Assembly: GCA_021791895.1 (NCBI GenBank)
Contig: JAJYVS010000030.1
Span: 1 to 32,766 of the forward strand
Length of the DNA stretch: 32,766 bases
Source: Actinomycetes bacterium
Lineage (GTDB): Bacteria; Actinomycetota; Acidimicrobiia; Acidimicrobiales; RAAP-2
Reading direction: 5' to 3'
Within the stretch, counting starts at the first letter, position 1; the number at the start of each line of letters is the position of its first letter. Below the pieces are notes generated by a model. It was not told the DNA's origin and did no database searches. It was given only the letters and a program-made list of their open reading frames with translations. Position numbers and translations under genes: made by a program. Below, piece after piece: positions 16,512 through 25,215 of this stretch.

Positions 16512-17774
16512 TCAGGCTTCGGCGGCTGCCGGCCCGTAGTCTCGGCGCCATCCCGTCGGCAGGAGAAGTTCCAGCAAGTCGTCAACGGTCACGACACCGA
16601 GCACGCCACGATGCTCCGGGTCGAGGACCGGAGCAACGGTGAGATTGTAATCGGACATCTTGCGCAGGATGGCCGGGAGGTCCCAGTCCGCGTGGACGTG
16701 GGCCAGGTTCGGCTGGGCCACCGATCCGAGCGTCGCGTCGGGTGCCGCGCGCACCAGGCTCAGTAGCGAGGCCGCCCCGGACGCCCTCGCGTCGTCGTCG
16801 AGGACGAAGACCACCCCGAGCGCCTCGTTCGGGGCCCGACTCGTGGCCACCGCCCGGAGAGCGTCGGCCACCGTGGCCGACCGGGGGAGGGAGACGAAGT
16901 CCGGTGACATGAGCCCGCCGGCGGTCTCGGGGTTGTAGTTCAGCAGCGAGCGGACCTTGGCCTGGTGGGGTTGGGGGAGCAGGTTCAGGATCGGGAGCCG
17001 ACGGTCCTGGTCGAGCTCGATGATCAGGTCGGCGGCGTCGTCGGGGGCCATCCCCGCCAGGACCCGGGCCGCCTCGGGATCCGAGCGGCTCTCGAGGAAC
17101 TCGACCTGGTGCTCGGGATCGAGCTCCTCGAAGACATCCGCCTCGAGCTCCCGGTCGGCGGCGACCGCCTCGATGATCTCCTCGCCCTCTTGGTGCGACG
17201 CCGCCTCCACCAGGTCGGCGATCTGGGCCGGGTGCAGCCGGGCCAGCTTGCGGTAGGGGATCCGCAACCGGGCCGAGGGGACATGGGCGACGAACGGCTC
17301 GATGGTGGCCCAGTCCACGATCTTCCCGGAGTGCTCGTGATGGTGGCGTCGGGCCGTGACGATCCGGTGCAGCACCGTGCCGGTCGCCGCATCGACACCC
17401 ACCACCTCCCAGCGTCCCGCCACCCGGGCCAGCTCGATCTCGGTCGCCCGGATGAGCCGGCCGCCGACCATGTTGATGAAGTGCCGGCGGAGGAGGTCCC
17501 GGGCCAACAGCAGCTCACCGGGCCGGCGCTCGAAGCGCCGGAGGTCGACCGCCTGACCGAGCAGGCGGACCTGGTCGCCGCCAAGGTCACTGACCTGGTC
17601 GATGGGGACGAAGAGGTCCCGGCTGCCAACCTTAACCACCGTCCCCACGATCGGCGGATGCGGGCTCGTTCCCAGCCGGGCGATCAGGTCCTCGATCTTC
17701 CCCAGCCGGTCGCCAGAGCTGTCGACGAGCGGCCGGTGCACGACATCGGAAAGATGGACGATGTCGGTGACCAT
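16512..17774 (-). CDS. Soluble PRC-barrel / MgtE N-domain / CBS protein, putative Mg2+ sensor
   Basis: 420 residues from ATG 17774 (ATG 17786, four codons earlier, is possible; GAGGATGGA precedes the chosen one, and family members start near IVHLSDV). In order: a PRC-barrel-like region (about 1-100, DSSGDRLGKIEDLIARLG) with a second related segment (to about 170); an MgtE N-terminal superhelix (about 175-275, LHPAQIADLVEAAS, EELDPEHQVEFLES, MAPDDAADLIIELD); and a CBS pair (about 275-400, YNPETAGGLMSPDFVSL ... MSDYNLTVAPVLD ... GVVTVDDLLELL). In MgtE channels these two soluble domains bind Mg2+ and gate the pore. Here the chain ends right after the CBS pair: the plug helix and all membrane helices are missing. 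The next gene is an NRAMP-type transporter, so it may sense Mg2+ and gate that protein. Confidence 0.85.
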   Translation of the reverse strand: MVTDIVHLSDVVHRPLVDSSGDRLGKIEDLIARLGTSPHPPIVGTVVKVGSRDLFVPIDQVSDLGGDQVRLLGQAVDLRRFERRPGELLLARDLLRRHFINMVGGRLIRATEIELARVAGRWEVVGVDAATGTVLHRIVTARRHHHEHSGKIVDWATIEPFVAHVPSARLRIPYRKLARLHPAQIADLVEAASHQEGEEIIEAVAADRELEADVFEELDPEHQVEFLESRSDPEAARVLAGMAPDDAADLIIELDQDRRLPILNLLPQPHQAKVRSLLNYNPETAGGLMSPDFVSLPRSATVADALRAVATSRAPNEALGVVFVLDDDARASGAASLLSLVRAAPDATLGSVAQPNLAHVHADWDLPAILRKMSDYNLTVAPVLDPEHRGVLGVVTVDDLLELLLPTGWRRDYGPAAAEA

Positions 17775-17786
17775 GAGAAGTTCCAT

Positions 17787-18014
17787 CCTCGGGGTCGGGG
17801 CGCGATCCCCGTTGCTTTGGGCCTAGCGTAGTGCCACCGGCGCCCCGCCTCGCTGCTTGACCAACGCCTTTCGGCCCCGGGCCTGCGGCTTCGTCCCGTC
17901 CACGGTCGGTGGGGCGGCCGAGCGGCACCGGGGGGGCGGGCGAGCTGTTTGCGCCGGACCCCCGGGCCGGGGAAGGCTCTCCGCCATGGTCGGGGTGGCC
18001 AGGGGGCCTCGCAG
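17787..18014. other. Divergent intergenic region, sensor gene / GT4 gene
   Basis: The stretch holds the promoters of the leftward sensor gene and the rightward glycosyltransferase. It is very G/C-rich. Nothing with clear -35/-10 boxes was found. The GT4 frame is open back to 17949 (TTG), but those residues have no family match. Confidence 0.35.
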
Positions 18015-19379
18015 ATGAAGAGCCCCCGGCGCATCTGGCGTCAGACGGCGGAGTCTTGGGCCCGCAGCCGCACTCTCACCGTGCCCGGGCCCGTCGCGGC
18101 CCGGCCGCCGGAGCCCGGAAAGCTGCGGGTGGCCTTCCTGATCTATCGGGGCAACCCGCTCTGCGGGGGCCAGGGCGTCTACACCCGTCACCTGACCCGT
18201 GAGCTGGTGGCCCTGGGTCACTCGGTCGAAGTCTTCGCCGGCCAGCCCTGGCCCGAGCTCGACGAGGGTGTGGGCTTCACCCCGGTCCCCGGCCTCGATC
18301 TGTACCGGGACCCCGACCCCTTCCGGGTCCCCCACCCCCGGGAGTTCCGTGACTGGGCCTCGGCGGTCGAGTTCGCCGTGATGTGCTCGGCCGGCTTCGG
18401 CGAGCCGCTGGCCTTCTCGCGCCGGATCGCCCGGGTGCTGGCGGACCGCCGGGGCGACTTCGACCTGGTCCACGACAACCAGTGCCTGGGCTCGGGGATG
18501 CTCGAGCTCATCGAGGACGGCTGGCCGTTGCTCACCACCCTCCACCACCCGATCACCGTCGACCGGCAGTTGGCGCTGGACCACACCACCAACTTCTGGC
18601 AACGGTTCACCACCAGGCGGTGGTTCGGGTTCCTGCGGATGCAGGTCAGGGTGGCAGGCCGGCTGCCGGCGGTCGTGACAGTCTCGGAGTCCTCCCGCCG
18701 GGACATCACCGACCAGTTGGGCGTCCGACCCGAACGGATGAGCGTCGTCCCGGTCGGGGTCGACCACACCGTGTTCGAGCCCATGCCCGATGTGCACCCG
18801 GTCCCGGGCCGACTCATCGTGACCTCCTCGAGCGACGTGCCGTTGAAGGGCCTGGTGCCCCTCCTCGAGGCGGTGGCCAAGCTGCGGACCGAGCGCGACA
18901 TCGAGCTGGTGGTGATCGGGCGGCCCCGTCCGGGCGGCCGGGTCGACCGGGCTATCACCCGGCTCTCCCTCGGCGACGTCGTCCGGTGCGTGAGCGGGAT
19001 CAGCGACCGGGAGCTCGCGGCCCTCTATGGCGAGGCGCAGGTGGCGGTGGTGCCCTCGCTCTACGAGGGTTTCTCGCTGCCAGCGGTCGAGGCCATGGCC
19101 TGCGGGGTGCCGGTCGTCGCGACCACGGGCGGGGCGCTGCCCGAGGTGGTGGGCCGCGACGGGGAGACCGGCCTCCTGGTCCCCCCCGGTGATCCAGGGT
19201 CACTCGCCGCGGCGATCGGCCGGCTCCTCGACGACCCCGACCTGCGCCGACGGCTGGGGACGGCGGGGCGCCAGCGGGTGATGGCCAAGTTCACGTGGGC
19301 GGTGACGGCCAAGGGCACGGCGGCCTGCTACGAGGCCATGCTGGACGGGCGTCCTCTGCCCGGGGCGCTGTCGTGCTGA
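18015..19379 (+). CDS. Glycosyltransferase family 4 (GT-B fold)
   Basis: ATG 18015 (AGGGGG about nine bases upstream) gives 454 residues. The N-terminal Rossmann domain begins with LRVAFLIYRGNPLCGGQGVY and carries LTRELVALGHSVEVFAG; the C-terminal domain has VVPVGVDHTVFEP and the GT4 E-x7-E motif in YEGFSLPAVEAMACGVPVVA, followed by the GLLVPPGD nucleotide-sugar segment. It is a retaining sugar transferase using NDP-sugars, cytoplasmic or loosely membrane-bound, probably making a glycolipid or capsule-like glycan. Acceptor and sugar are unknown. It overlaps the next methyltransferase by seven bases (GTGCTGA), so the three genes to 21255 form a translationally coupled operon. Confidence 0.9.
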   Translation: MKSPRRIWRQTAESWARSRTLTVPGPVAARPPEPGKLRVAFLIYRGNPLCGGQGVYTRHLTRELVALGHSVEVFAGQPWPELDEGVGFTPVPGLDLYRDPDPFRVPHPREFRDWASAVEFAVMCSAGFGEPLAFSRRIARVLADRRGDFDLVHDNQCLGSGMLELIEDGWPLLTTLHHPITVDRQLALDHTTNFWQRFTTRRWFGFLRMQVRVAGRLPAVVTVSESSRRDITDQLGVRPERMSVVPVGVDHTVFEPMPDVHPVPGRLIVTSSSDVPLKGLVPLLEAVAKLRTERDIELVVIGRPRPGGRVDRAITRLSLGDVVRCVSGISDRELAALYGEAQVAVVPSLYEGFSLPAVEAMACGVPVVATTGGALPEVVGRDGETGLLVPPGDPGSLAAAIGRLLDDPDLRRRLGTAGRQRVMAKFTWAVTAKGTAACYEAMLDGRPLPGALSC

Positions 19380-20149
19380 CCGCCGACTTCGACCGCCTGG
19401 GGGTCATGTGGGGCGACCGGTTGCTCGACCTCGGCTGCGGCTTCGGCCGCCATGCCTTCGAGGCCGCCCGCCGGGGCGCGCAGGTGGTGGCCCTCGACGC
19501 CGGGGCGGACGAGGTGGCCCAGGTCCGAGCGGTCCTCGGCGGGATGGTCGAGGCCGGAGAGCTCGCGCCCGAGCAGGTTCGGGCGGGCGGGGTCCGGGCC
19601 GACGCGTTGGCCCTGCCATTCGGCGACGCCAGCTTCGACCGCATCGTCGCCTCCGAGGTCCTCGAGCACATCGTCGACGACCGGTTGGCCATGTTCGAGC
19701 TGTCCCGGGTTCTGCGTCCGGGCGGCACGATGGCGGTGACCGTGCCCCGGTGCGGACCCGAGGTGGTCAACTGGTTCCTGTCCGACGCCTACCACGAGGT
19801 GGAAGGCGGCCACATCCGCATCTACCGGCGTGGCGAGCTGGTGCGCCGGGTCGCCGCCGCCGGCCTGCGTCCGACGGCCAAGCACCATGCCCACGGCCTT
19901 CACGCCCCCTACTGGTGGCTCCGCTGCCTGGTCGGGCCGGCCAACGACGCCAACCGGGCCGTCGCCGCCTTCCACCGGTTCTTGGTCTGGGACATCGAGA
20001 AGCGACCGTGGCTCACCCGGGCGCTCGAGCGGGTCCTCAGCCCGTTGATCGGCAAGAGCCTGGTCGTCTACTTCGAGAAGCCCGGAGCCCTCGACGCGGC
20101 CGGGTCCAACGGTGTCGGACCCCGACCACGCCAGATGAGCGCGGCGTGA
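19373..20149 (+). CDS. Class I SAM-dependent methyltransferase
   Basis: GTG 19373 gives 258 residues. SAM-binding motif I is LLDLGCGFGRHAFEAARRGA with the acidic residue of motif II in VVALDAG; motif III/IV appear as ALALPFGDASFDRIVASEVL, then LSRVLRPGGTMAVTVPR. The second half (DAYHEVEGGHIRIYRRGELV, HAPYWWLRCLVGP) is the acceptor-binding lid with many His/Trp/Tyr residues. It methylates a small molecule or lipid-linked sugar; acceptor unknown. Its start overlaps the GT4 gene and its stop overlaps the start of the toroid gene (GTGA), so it acts in the same pathway. Confidence 0.87.
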   Translation: MLTADFDRLGVMWGDRLLDLGCGFGRHAFEAARRGAQVVALDAGADEVAQVRAVLGGMVEAGELAPEQVRAGGVRADALALPFGDASFDRIVASEVLEHIVDDRLAMFELSRVLRPGGTMAVTVPRCGPEVVNWFLSDAYHEVEGGHIRIYRRGELVRRVAAAGLRPTAKHHAHGLHAPYWWLRCLVGPANDANRAVAAFHRFLVWDIEKRPWLTRALERVLSPLIGKSLVVYFEKPGALDAAGSNGVGPRPRQMSAA

Positions 20150-21255
20150 CCGATCGTTCCGTCTCCGTTCGGATCCCCGAGGTCGACGGCGTGCTGTCGG
20201 CCGCGCAGGTCCTGACCAGCGCGCAGTCGATCGCCGCCGTCCAGCGCGCCGACGGGATGATCCCGTGGTTCGAGGGAGGTCACAGCGACCCCTGGAACCA
20301 CCTCGAGGCGGCGATGGCCCTGTCGGTCTGTGGCCTGCACGACGCCGCCGAGGCCGCGTTCGAGTGGCTGGCCCGTCGCCAGCTCGCCGACGGCAGCTGG
20401 TTCAACTACTACCTGGCCGACTCGGTGAAGGACGCCCGCGTGGACACCAACGTCTGCGCATACGTCGCCACTGGCCTCTACCACCGCTATCTCGTGACCG
20501 GCGAACTCGACTGCCTTGCCCGCTACTGGTCGATGACCGAGTCGGCGATCGACTTCGTCCTCCACCACCAACGCCCCGACGGCTCGGTGACCTGGTCGGT
20601 CGACCCCTCGGGTCGCCGCGAGTCCTACGCCTTGTTGACCGGGTCATCGTCCATCTACCACGCGCTGCGCTGCGCGGTCGCCATCGCCGAGTGCCTGGGC
20701 AAGGAGCGGCCGGAGTGGGAGCTCGCCGCTGGGCGCCTCGGTCACGCCGTCGCCCACCACGCCCGGTCGTTCGCGCCCAAGCACGAGTACGCCATGGACT
20801 GGTACTACCCGGCCCTGGCCGGCGCCCTGGGCGAACAGGCGGCCCTTCACCGGCTGGCGTCGGGCTGGGACCGGTTCGTGATCGACGGGCTCGGCGTGCG
20901 CTGTGTCGCCAGCCAGGACTGGGTGACCGTGGCCGAGACAGCCGAATGCGTGCTGACCCTCGACGCGCTCGGGCTCGAGGCGGTGGCGAGGGAGCTGTTC
21001 GCGGCGGCCCAGGGGTTGCGGCTCGACGACGGTTCGTACTGGACCGGCATGGTCTACCCCGACGAGCTGACCTTCCCGTCGGCCGAGCGGACCACCTATA
21101 CGGCGGCGGCAGTCGTGCTCGCTGCCGACGCGCTGAGCGGCTCGACCCCGGCCGCGGGCCTCTTCCGGGGGGAAGGTCTGCCCGCCCCGCTCGACCTGCC
21201 CGAGTCCAGCTGCTCGTGGGGGACCGGCGACTGCTCAGCCCGCGCCCGGCCCTGA
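20146..21255 (+). CDS. Alpha/alpha-toroid protein, prenyltransferase/squalene cyclase-like
   Basis: GTG 20146 gives 369 residues built from repeated helix pairs of an (alpha/alpha)6 toroid. Repeat signatures resembling QW motifs are LARRQLADGSWFNYY, VLHHQRPDGSVTWS and GLRLDDGSYWTGM. Annotation pipelines often call such proteins prenyltransferases or squalene cyclases. The D-x-D-D catalytic motif of squalene-hopene cyclase is absent; the nearest acidic string is D-A-R-V-D-T-N. It might therefore be an inactive scaffold, a sugar-processing toroid enzyme, or a new activity. An aromatic/acidic cavity is suggested by MIPWFEGGHSDPWNH and YAMDWYYPAL. Coupled to the methyltransferase by a GTGA overlap; seven bases separate its stop from a convergent gene. 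Confidence 0.75.
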   Translation: MTDRSVSVRIPEVDGVLSAAQVLTSAQSIAAVQRADGMIPWFEGGHSDPWNHLEAAMALSVCGLHDAAEAAFEWLARRQLADGSWFNYYLADSVKDARVDTNVCAYVATGLYHRYLVTGELDCLARYWSMTESAIDFVLHHQRPDGSVTWSVDPSGRRESYALLTGSSSIYHALRCAVAIAECLGKERPEWELAAGRLGHAVAHHARSFAPKHEYAMDWYYPALAGALGEQAALHRLASGWDRFVIDGLGVRCVASQDWVTVAETAECVLTLDALGLEAVARELFAAAQGLRLDDGSYWTGMVYPDELTFPSAERTTYTAAAVVLAADALSGSTPAAGLFRGEGLPAPLDLPESSCSWGTGDCSARARP

Positions 21256-21262
21256 CGAGGGG

Positions 21263-21925
21263 TCATCGGCGGCCGCCCGCCGCCTTGCGCAGCACCCGAA
21301 GGCTCCCCTCGTGGCCGTCCTCGACGAAACGGCCCGAGTCGAGCGCGTGGCGCCACAGCTCGTAGGGGGGGCGTCCGCCGTCGGCCGGGTCTTCGAAGAC
21401 GTCGTGGATGGCCAGCCACGCCCCCTCGGCCACCAGAGGCGCCCAGCCCCGGTAGTCGGCCCAGGCGGGCTCTTCGCCGTGCCCGCCGTCGACGAAGCAG
21501 AAGGCGAGGGGAGTCCGCCAGCACCTGGCCACCGTCGGCGAGTCCCCCACCACCCCGACCACGCAGGACTCGAGGCTTGCGACGGCCACCGCCCGGCGCC
21601 AGTGGGGGAGGGTGTCGATGCGCCCGTCGGAGGGGTCGACCAGGTCGGGCTCGTGATGTTCCCAGCCCGCCTGGTTCTCCTCCGATCCACGGTGGTGGTC
21701 GAGGCTGAACAGGACCGCCCCGGTGGCCTCGGCGGCACAGCCGAGATAGATGGTGGACTTCCCGCACCAGGCACCGATCTCGAGGAACGTCGCCTTGTCG
21801 AACGCCCGACCGGCCCGCAACGCCGCCTCGAGCAGGGCCTCGCCCTCGTCGTCGGGCATGAACCCCCTCGTCTCTTTGGCCAGGGCGACCAACTGGTCGC
21901 GCCGGGACCTCGTCGACTCGCTCAT
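21263..21925 (-). CDS. SAM-dependent methyltransferase, CmcI/Methyltransf_24-like
   Basis: 220 residues with SAM motif I FLEIGAWCGKSTIYLG, the acidic LFSLDHHRGSEENQ, and the metal/catalytic-type string FCFVDGGHGEEPAWADYRGW, followed by AIHDVFEDP. The D-G-x-H and H-D pattern is typical of class I methyltransferases of the Methyltransf_24 group that act on sugars or small secondary metabolites. It lies tail to tail with the GT4/methyltransferase/toroid operon and probably works on the same compound. Its ATG overlaps the stop of the GDT1-type gene (ATGA), so it is expressed with that gene and perhaps pepN. Confidence 0.85.
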   Translation of the reverse strand: MSESTRSRRDQLVALAKETRGFMPDDEGEALLEAALRAGRAFDKATFLEIGAWCGKSTIYLGCAAEATGAVLFSLDHHRGSEENQAGWEHHEPDLVDPSDGRIDTLPHWRRAVAVASLESCVVGVVGDSPTVARCWRTPLAFCFVDGGHGEEPAWADYRGWAPLVAEGAWLAIHDVFEDPADGGRPPYELWRHALDSGRFVEDGHEGSLRVLRKAAGGRR

Positions 21926-22518
21926 GTGGCCAGGGTGTACACCCCGTAGGCGCAGAAGCCCAAAAGGGCCACCCCGCCGGCCCGGCGGATGACCGCCAAC
22001 GGCAGAATCCGGACGATGGCCCGGCCGCCGAACACCCCGAGGGCGGCCACCGCGCTCAGCGCCAGGAAGCCGCCCAGGAACACCGACCCGGTCGACTTGT
22101 CGTGGGCCTGGAGGTTCACCAAGAGGAGCTGGGTGAGGTCGCCGAACTCGCCCAGCGCGATCACCCCGAAGGCGGTCAACGCCACCCGCCAGCCCGGTGC
22201 GACCACCCCGAAGCGCCTGGCCCCCTCACGCCCGCCGCGCTCCTCCTCGACGTGTTCGGGGACGGCCAGGAGGTAGAGCGCGCCCAGTCCGAAGACCGTG
22301 GTGACGATGATCTCCAAGGTCGTGTGGGGGACCAGCTGGAGGAACCTCCCGGCCGCCACCGCCAGCGCGGTGTGGAGGGCGAACGCGACGCTGGCGCCGA
22401 TCCAGACCGCGACGGGACGGCCCCGGCTCCCCATGACGATGCTGGCGATCATCGTCTTGTCCGGGAGCTCGGCCAGGGCCACCAGGCCGAAGACGCTGGC
22501 GACGGTGGCCACGTCCAC
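21922..22518 (-). CDS. TMEM165/GDT1 (UPF0016) family cation transporter
   Basis: 198 residues with six hydrophobic helices in two homologous halves. The family signature E-x-G-D-K-T appears as AELPDKTMIAS in helix 1 and GEFGDLTQLLL in helix 4; the acidic residues that bind the ion are kept while Gly of the first and Lys of the second motif are changed, which I believe is usual in actinobacterial members. Family proteins exchange Mn2+ or Ca2+ for H+ across the membrane; in bacteria they act as Mn2+ exporters. Between the halves is a charged cytoplasmic loop (VEEERGGREGARR). Start is GTG 22516-22518. It follows pepN by 20 bp. Confidence 0.85.
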   Translation of the reverse strand: MDVATVASVFGLVALAELPDKTMIASIVMGSRGRPVAVWIGASVAFALHTALAVAAGRFLQLVPHTTLEIIVTTVFGLGALYLLAVPEHVEEERGGREGARRFGVVAPGWRVALTAFGVIALGEFGDLTQLLLVNLQAHDKSTGSVFLGGFLALSAVAALGVFGGRAIVRILPLAVIRRAGGVALLGFCAYGVYTLAT

Positions 22519-22538
22519 GAACGGGACTCGCCTGGCGC

Positions 22539-25121
22539 TTAGGTGTCGCTCGAGCCCGGCCCGCGCCGCAACGTCGCGGCCAGCCGGCTGCTCTCACGTT
22601 CGAGGAACTCGACGTTGATCCAGAGACGCTCGACGGTCTGGTCGACGGTGCGCTGACCCGACCGGAGGGGGTGGGCAGCCAGAAAGCCGGTGACCCGTTC
22701 GGCCAAGGCCCGGTCGCCGCATAGCATCCGGACCCCCCCGAGCATGCGGGAGTGGCTGTTGACTGGGAAGCGTTCGAGTGCGGCGTCGAAGCGCTCGGCC
22801 AGCCGGTCGAACACCGTCGGCCCCCCGAGACGGTTCGCCAGCAGTCCGGCTACAAGGTACGGGCCGTTCTGGGTCCGGACCTCGCTCAAGGCCAAGTCCA
22901 GGGTCCGGGTGGCCAGCACGGCATCGGGGAACGCCGCCAGCGCGCTCAGGTAGCGGAGCTCCTCTTGGGGGGTGCTCGCCTCCCGGTAGCGGGTGTAGAA
23001 GACGTCGTAGTCCCCGGGCCGGAGGTGGTCGGCGACGACGTCGAGCACCGCCGCCTCGAGGTTGGGGTCGAGCGGGGGGCCACCGGCGTTGGCCCGGTCG
23101 AAGCGACGAAGCGCCTCGGCCCGGACCTCATCGTCCTGGCCCAGGGTCCCCAAGGTGGCGAGCAGCAAGGCTCGAAGGCTGGGGGTGCGCTCGCCCTCGC
23201 CGGCGGAGGGATCCCAGCCGAGCGAGCGGAACCGGGCCCCGAGCAGGCGCCGGGTCGTCTCGGCCAGCGCCTCGGTTGCCGTCTCGTCGGCGGCCCGGCG
23301 GCACAGGGCGAGCGAAGCGGCCACGGTCGAGAAGGCGGTCGGCTCGGTCTGCTCGCCCAGGTGCTCGGCGAGGTCGAGGAAGCGGCCGAAGGGGGTCCGC
23401 CCGGCGAGCACGAGCGCCCAGGTGTCGGAGAACAGGTTGGCCTGCTCGAGCGGGGCGAGGGCGGCCAGGTTGGCGGCCAGTGCCCCGAGCTGCGTCTCGT
23501 CGTAGGCGCTGCGATAGGCGCCCCAGCCACCGGCGTTGGCGAGCAGGGGGGGTGCCAGGGCCGGCATCGGGGCCGAGGGCCCGTCGAGCAGGACGTTGAC
23601 CGGCTCGCCGCCGGCGAGGGAGCGGACCCGCACTGGGACCGACCAGCGTTTCCCGATCGAGCTCAGCTTGTCGCTGGGACGGTAGGCGAAGGGCTGCTGG
23701 GTCAACTGCCCGCCGAGGGAGCTCACCACCGGATGACCGCCCTGGAGGATCCACGAGTCGGCCACGGCGCGCACCGGCTTGCCGCTGACAGCCTCGAGGG
23801 CGTCCCAGAGATCTGCCGTCTCGGTGTTCGCGTAGCGGTGGTCGGACAGGTAGCGGCGGACACCGTCTCGGAACAGCTCCTCTCCCAGGTACTGCTCGAG
23901 CATGAGCAGGACGCTGCCGCCCTTCTGGTAGGTGAGGACGTCGAACATGCCTTCGGCGTCCTCGGGCGAGCCAACCGGGTACTCGATGGGCCGGGTGGTG
24001 TGCAGGCCGTCCACCGCGAGCGCCGCCTCACGCTCGATACCGAAGCTGACCCAGCGCTCCCAGTCCGGTCGGAAGGCGTCCACGCACTTGGTCCCCATGA
24101 ACGTGGCGAAGGCCTCGTTCAACCAGATGCCCTCCCACCAGCGCATGGTCACGAGGTCGCCGAACCACATGTGGGCGAGCTCGTGGGCGACCACGTCGGC
24201 CACCCGTTCGAGCTCGGACCGGGCCGCCTGGGTCTCCTCGACGAGGAGCGCCGTCTCGCGGAAGGTCACGCAACCGAGGTTCTCCATCGCCCCGAAGGCA
24301 AAGTCCGGGACCGCCACCAGGTCGAGCTTGTCTGCCGGGTAGGGGATGGCGAAGTAGTCGGCGAAGTACGCCAACGCGTGGCGGGCGACCCCGAGTGCGT
24401 AGCCGGCGAGCGCGGCCTTGCCCGGGACGTGCACGACCCGCACCGGCACCCCACCCACCTCGAGCGGCTCGGACTCCTCGAACGGGCCGATCACCAGGGC
24501 CACGAGATAGCTCGACATGACCATGGTCGGGGCGAACCGCACCGCCTTGCGACCGCCGTCCATGGCCTGGACCTCGGCGACCGGGGAGTTCGAGTAGGCG
24601 CTCATGGCCTCGTCGACGACGAGAGTGATCTCGAACACCGCCTTGCGGTCGGGCTCGTCGAAGCAGGGGAAGGCCCGACGGGCGTCGGCCGGTTCCATCT
24701 GGCTCGTGGCGATGGTGTGACGCCGCCCTTCGGCATCGACGTAGGTGCTGCGGTACAGGCCGCGCAGGCGCTCGTTCAGCCCGGCGGAGAACCGGCAGCG
24801 CAAGACTCCTCGTCCCGGGCCAACCGGACGCGCCAACGTGCAGACCACCCGTTCTTGCTCGGGTTGGAGGTCGACGGTCGCCCCGACGACCGCGCCGTCT
24901 GCGAGCTCGATCTCGGCGTCCTCGACATCGAGGTCGGCCGCGTTGAGGGTGATGGTCTCGACGGCTCGCTCGAGGTCGAGGGTGATCGCCACGTCGCCCG
25001 AGAACCGCTCGTCGGCGATGTCGACCTCGATGGTCAGGTCGTAGTGGGTAGGGGTGGCCGTTCTGGGGAGGCGGAACGGTCCGTCCGGCGCGGCGGGAGA
25101 GGCGTTCGTTTCAGAGGACAT
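22539..25121 (-). CDS. pepN: Aminopeptidase N, M1 family zinc metallopeptidase
   Basis: 860 residues, the full M1 size. The exopeptidase motif GAMEN is at 277-281 and the zinc site H-E-L-A-H at 313-317 with the third ligand Glu336 in WLNEAFATFMG. The N-terminal beta-saddle (about 15-200), catalytic domain (about 200-450) and C-terminal helical ERAP1-like domain (about 540-850) are all present. It removes N-terminal amino acids from peptides in the cytoplasm; no signal peptide is visible. ATG 25121 has TAGGGT seven bases upstream and no ribosome binding site, so leaderless translation is likely. It leads a leftward unit with the GDT1 transporter and the methyltransferase and is divergent from a PfkB kinase. 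Confidence 0.93.
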   Translation of the reverse strand: MSSETNASPAAPDGPFRLPRTATPTHYDLTIEVDIADERFSGDVAITLDLERAVETITLNAADLDVEDAEIELADGAVVGATVDLQPEQERVVCTLARPVGPGRGVLRCRFSAGLNERLRGLYRSTYVDAEGRRHTIATSQMEPADARRAFPCFDEPDRKAVFEITLVVDEAMSAYSNSPVAEVQAMDGGRKAVRFAPTMVMSSYLVALVIGPFEESEPLEVGGVPVRVVHVPGKAALAGYALGVARHALAYFADYFAIPYPADKLDLVAVPDFAFGAMENLGCVTFRETALLVEETQAARSELERVADVVAHELAHMWFGDLVTMRWWEGIWLNEAFATFMGTKCVDAFRPDWERWVSFGIEREAALAVDGLHTTRPIEYPVGSPEDAEGMFDVLTYQKGGSVLLMLEQYLGEELFRDGVRRYLSDHRYANTETADLWDALEAVSGKPVRAVADSWILQGGHPVVSSLGGQLTQQPFAYRPSDKLSSIGKRWSVPVRVRSLAGGEPVNVLLDGPSAPMPALAPPLLANAGGWGAYRSAYDETQLGALAANLAALAPLEQANLFSDTWALVLAGRTPFGRFLDLAEHLGEQTEPTAFSTVAASLALCRRAADETATEALAETTRRLLGARFRSLGWDPSAGEGERTPSLRALLLATLGTLGQDDEVRAEALRRFDRANAGGPPLDPNLEAAVLDVVADHLRPGDYDVFYTRYREASTPQEELRYLSALAAFPDAVLATRTLDLALSEVRTQNGPYLVAGLLANRLGGPTVFDRLAERFDAALERFPVNSHSRMLGGVRMLCGDRALAERVTGFLAAHPLRSGQRTVDQTVERLWINVEFLERESSRLAATLRRGPGSSDT

Positions 25122-25128
25122 CGCCGAG

Positions 25129-25134
25129 ACCCTA
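25129..25134 (-). promoter_or_regulatory. -10 box of leaderless pepN promoter
   Basis: TAGGGT on the minus strand, exactly seven bases before ATG 25121, with no Shine-Dalgarno sequence between. Fits transcription starting at the ATG. Confidence 0.5.
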
Positions 25135-25202
25135 TCCCCCGGGTCCGCGACCCTCCCCGTTGTGTCGCGGCCCGGCGGCCGAGGACCCCACGGTCCGCCC
25201 GC

Positions 25203-25208
25203 TACCGT
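25203..25208 (+). promoter_or_regulatory. -10 box of leaderless PfkB-kinase promoter
   Basis: TACCGT is exactly seven bases before GTG 25216. Together with the pepN box it makes a compact divergent promoter within 94 bp. Confidence 0.5.
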
Positions 25209-25215
25209 TGGCGCC

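Noticed and set aside
19408-20145. Upstream part of a 615-codon frame ending with the toroid protein
   Set aside because: It overlaps the methyltransferase in another frame and is Arg/Gly-rich; the GTGA overlap at 20146 gives a better start.
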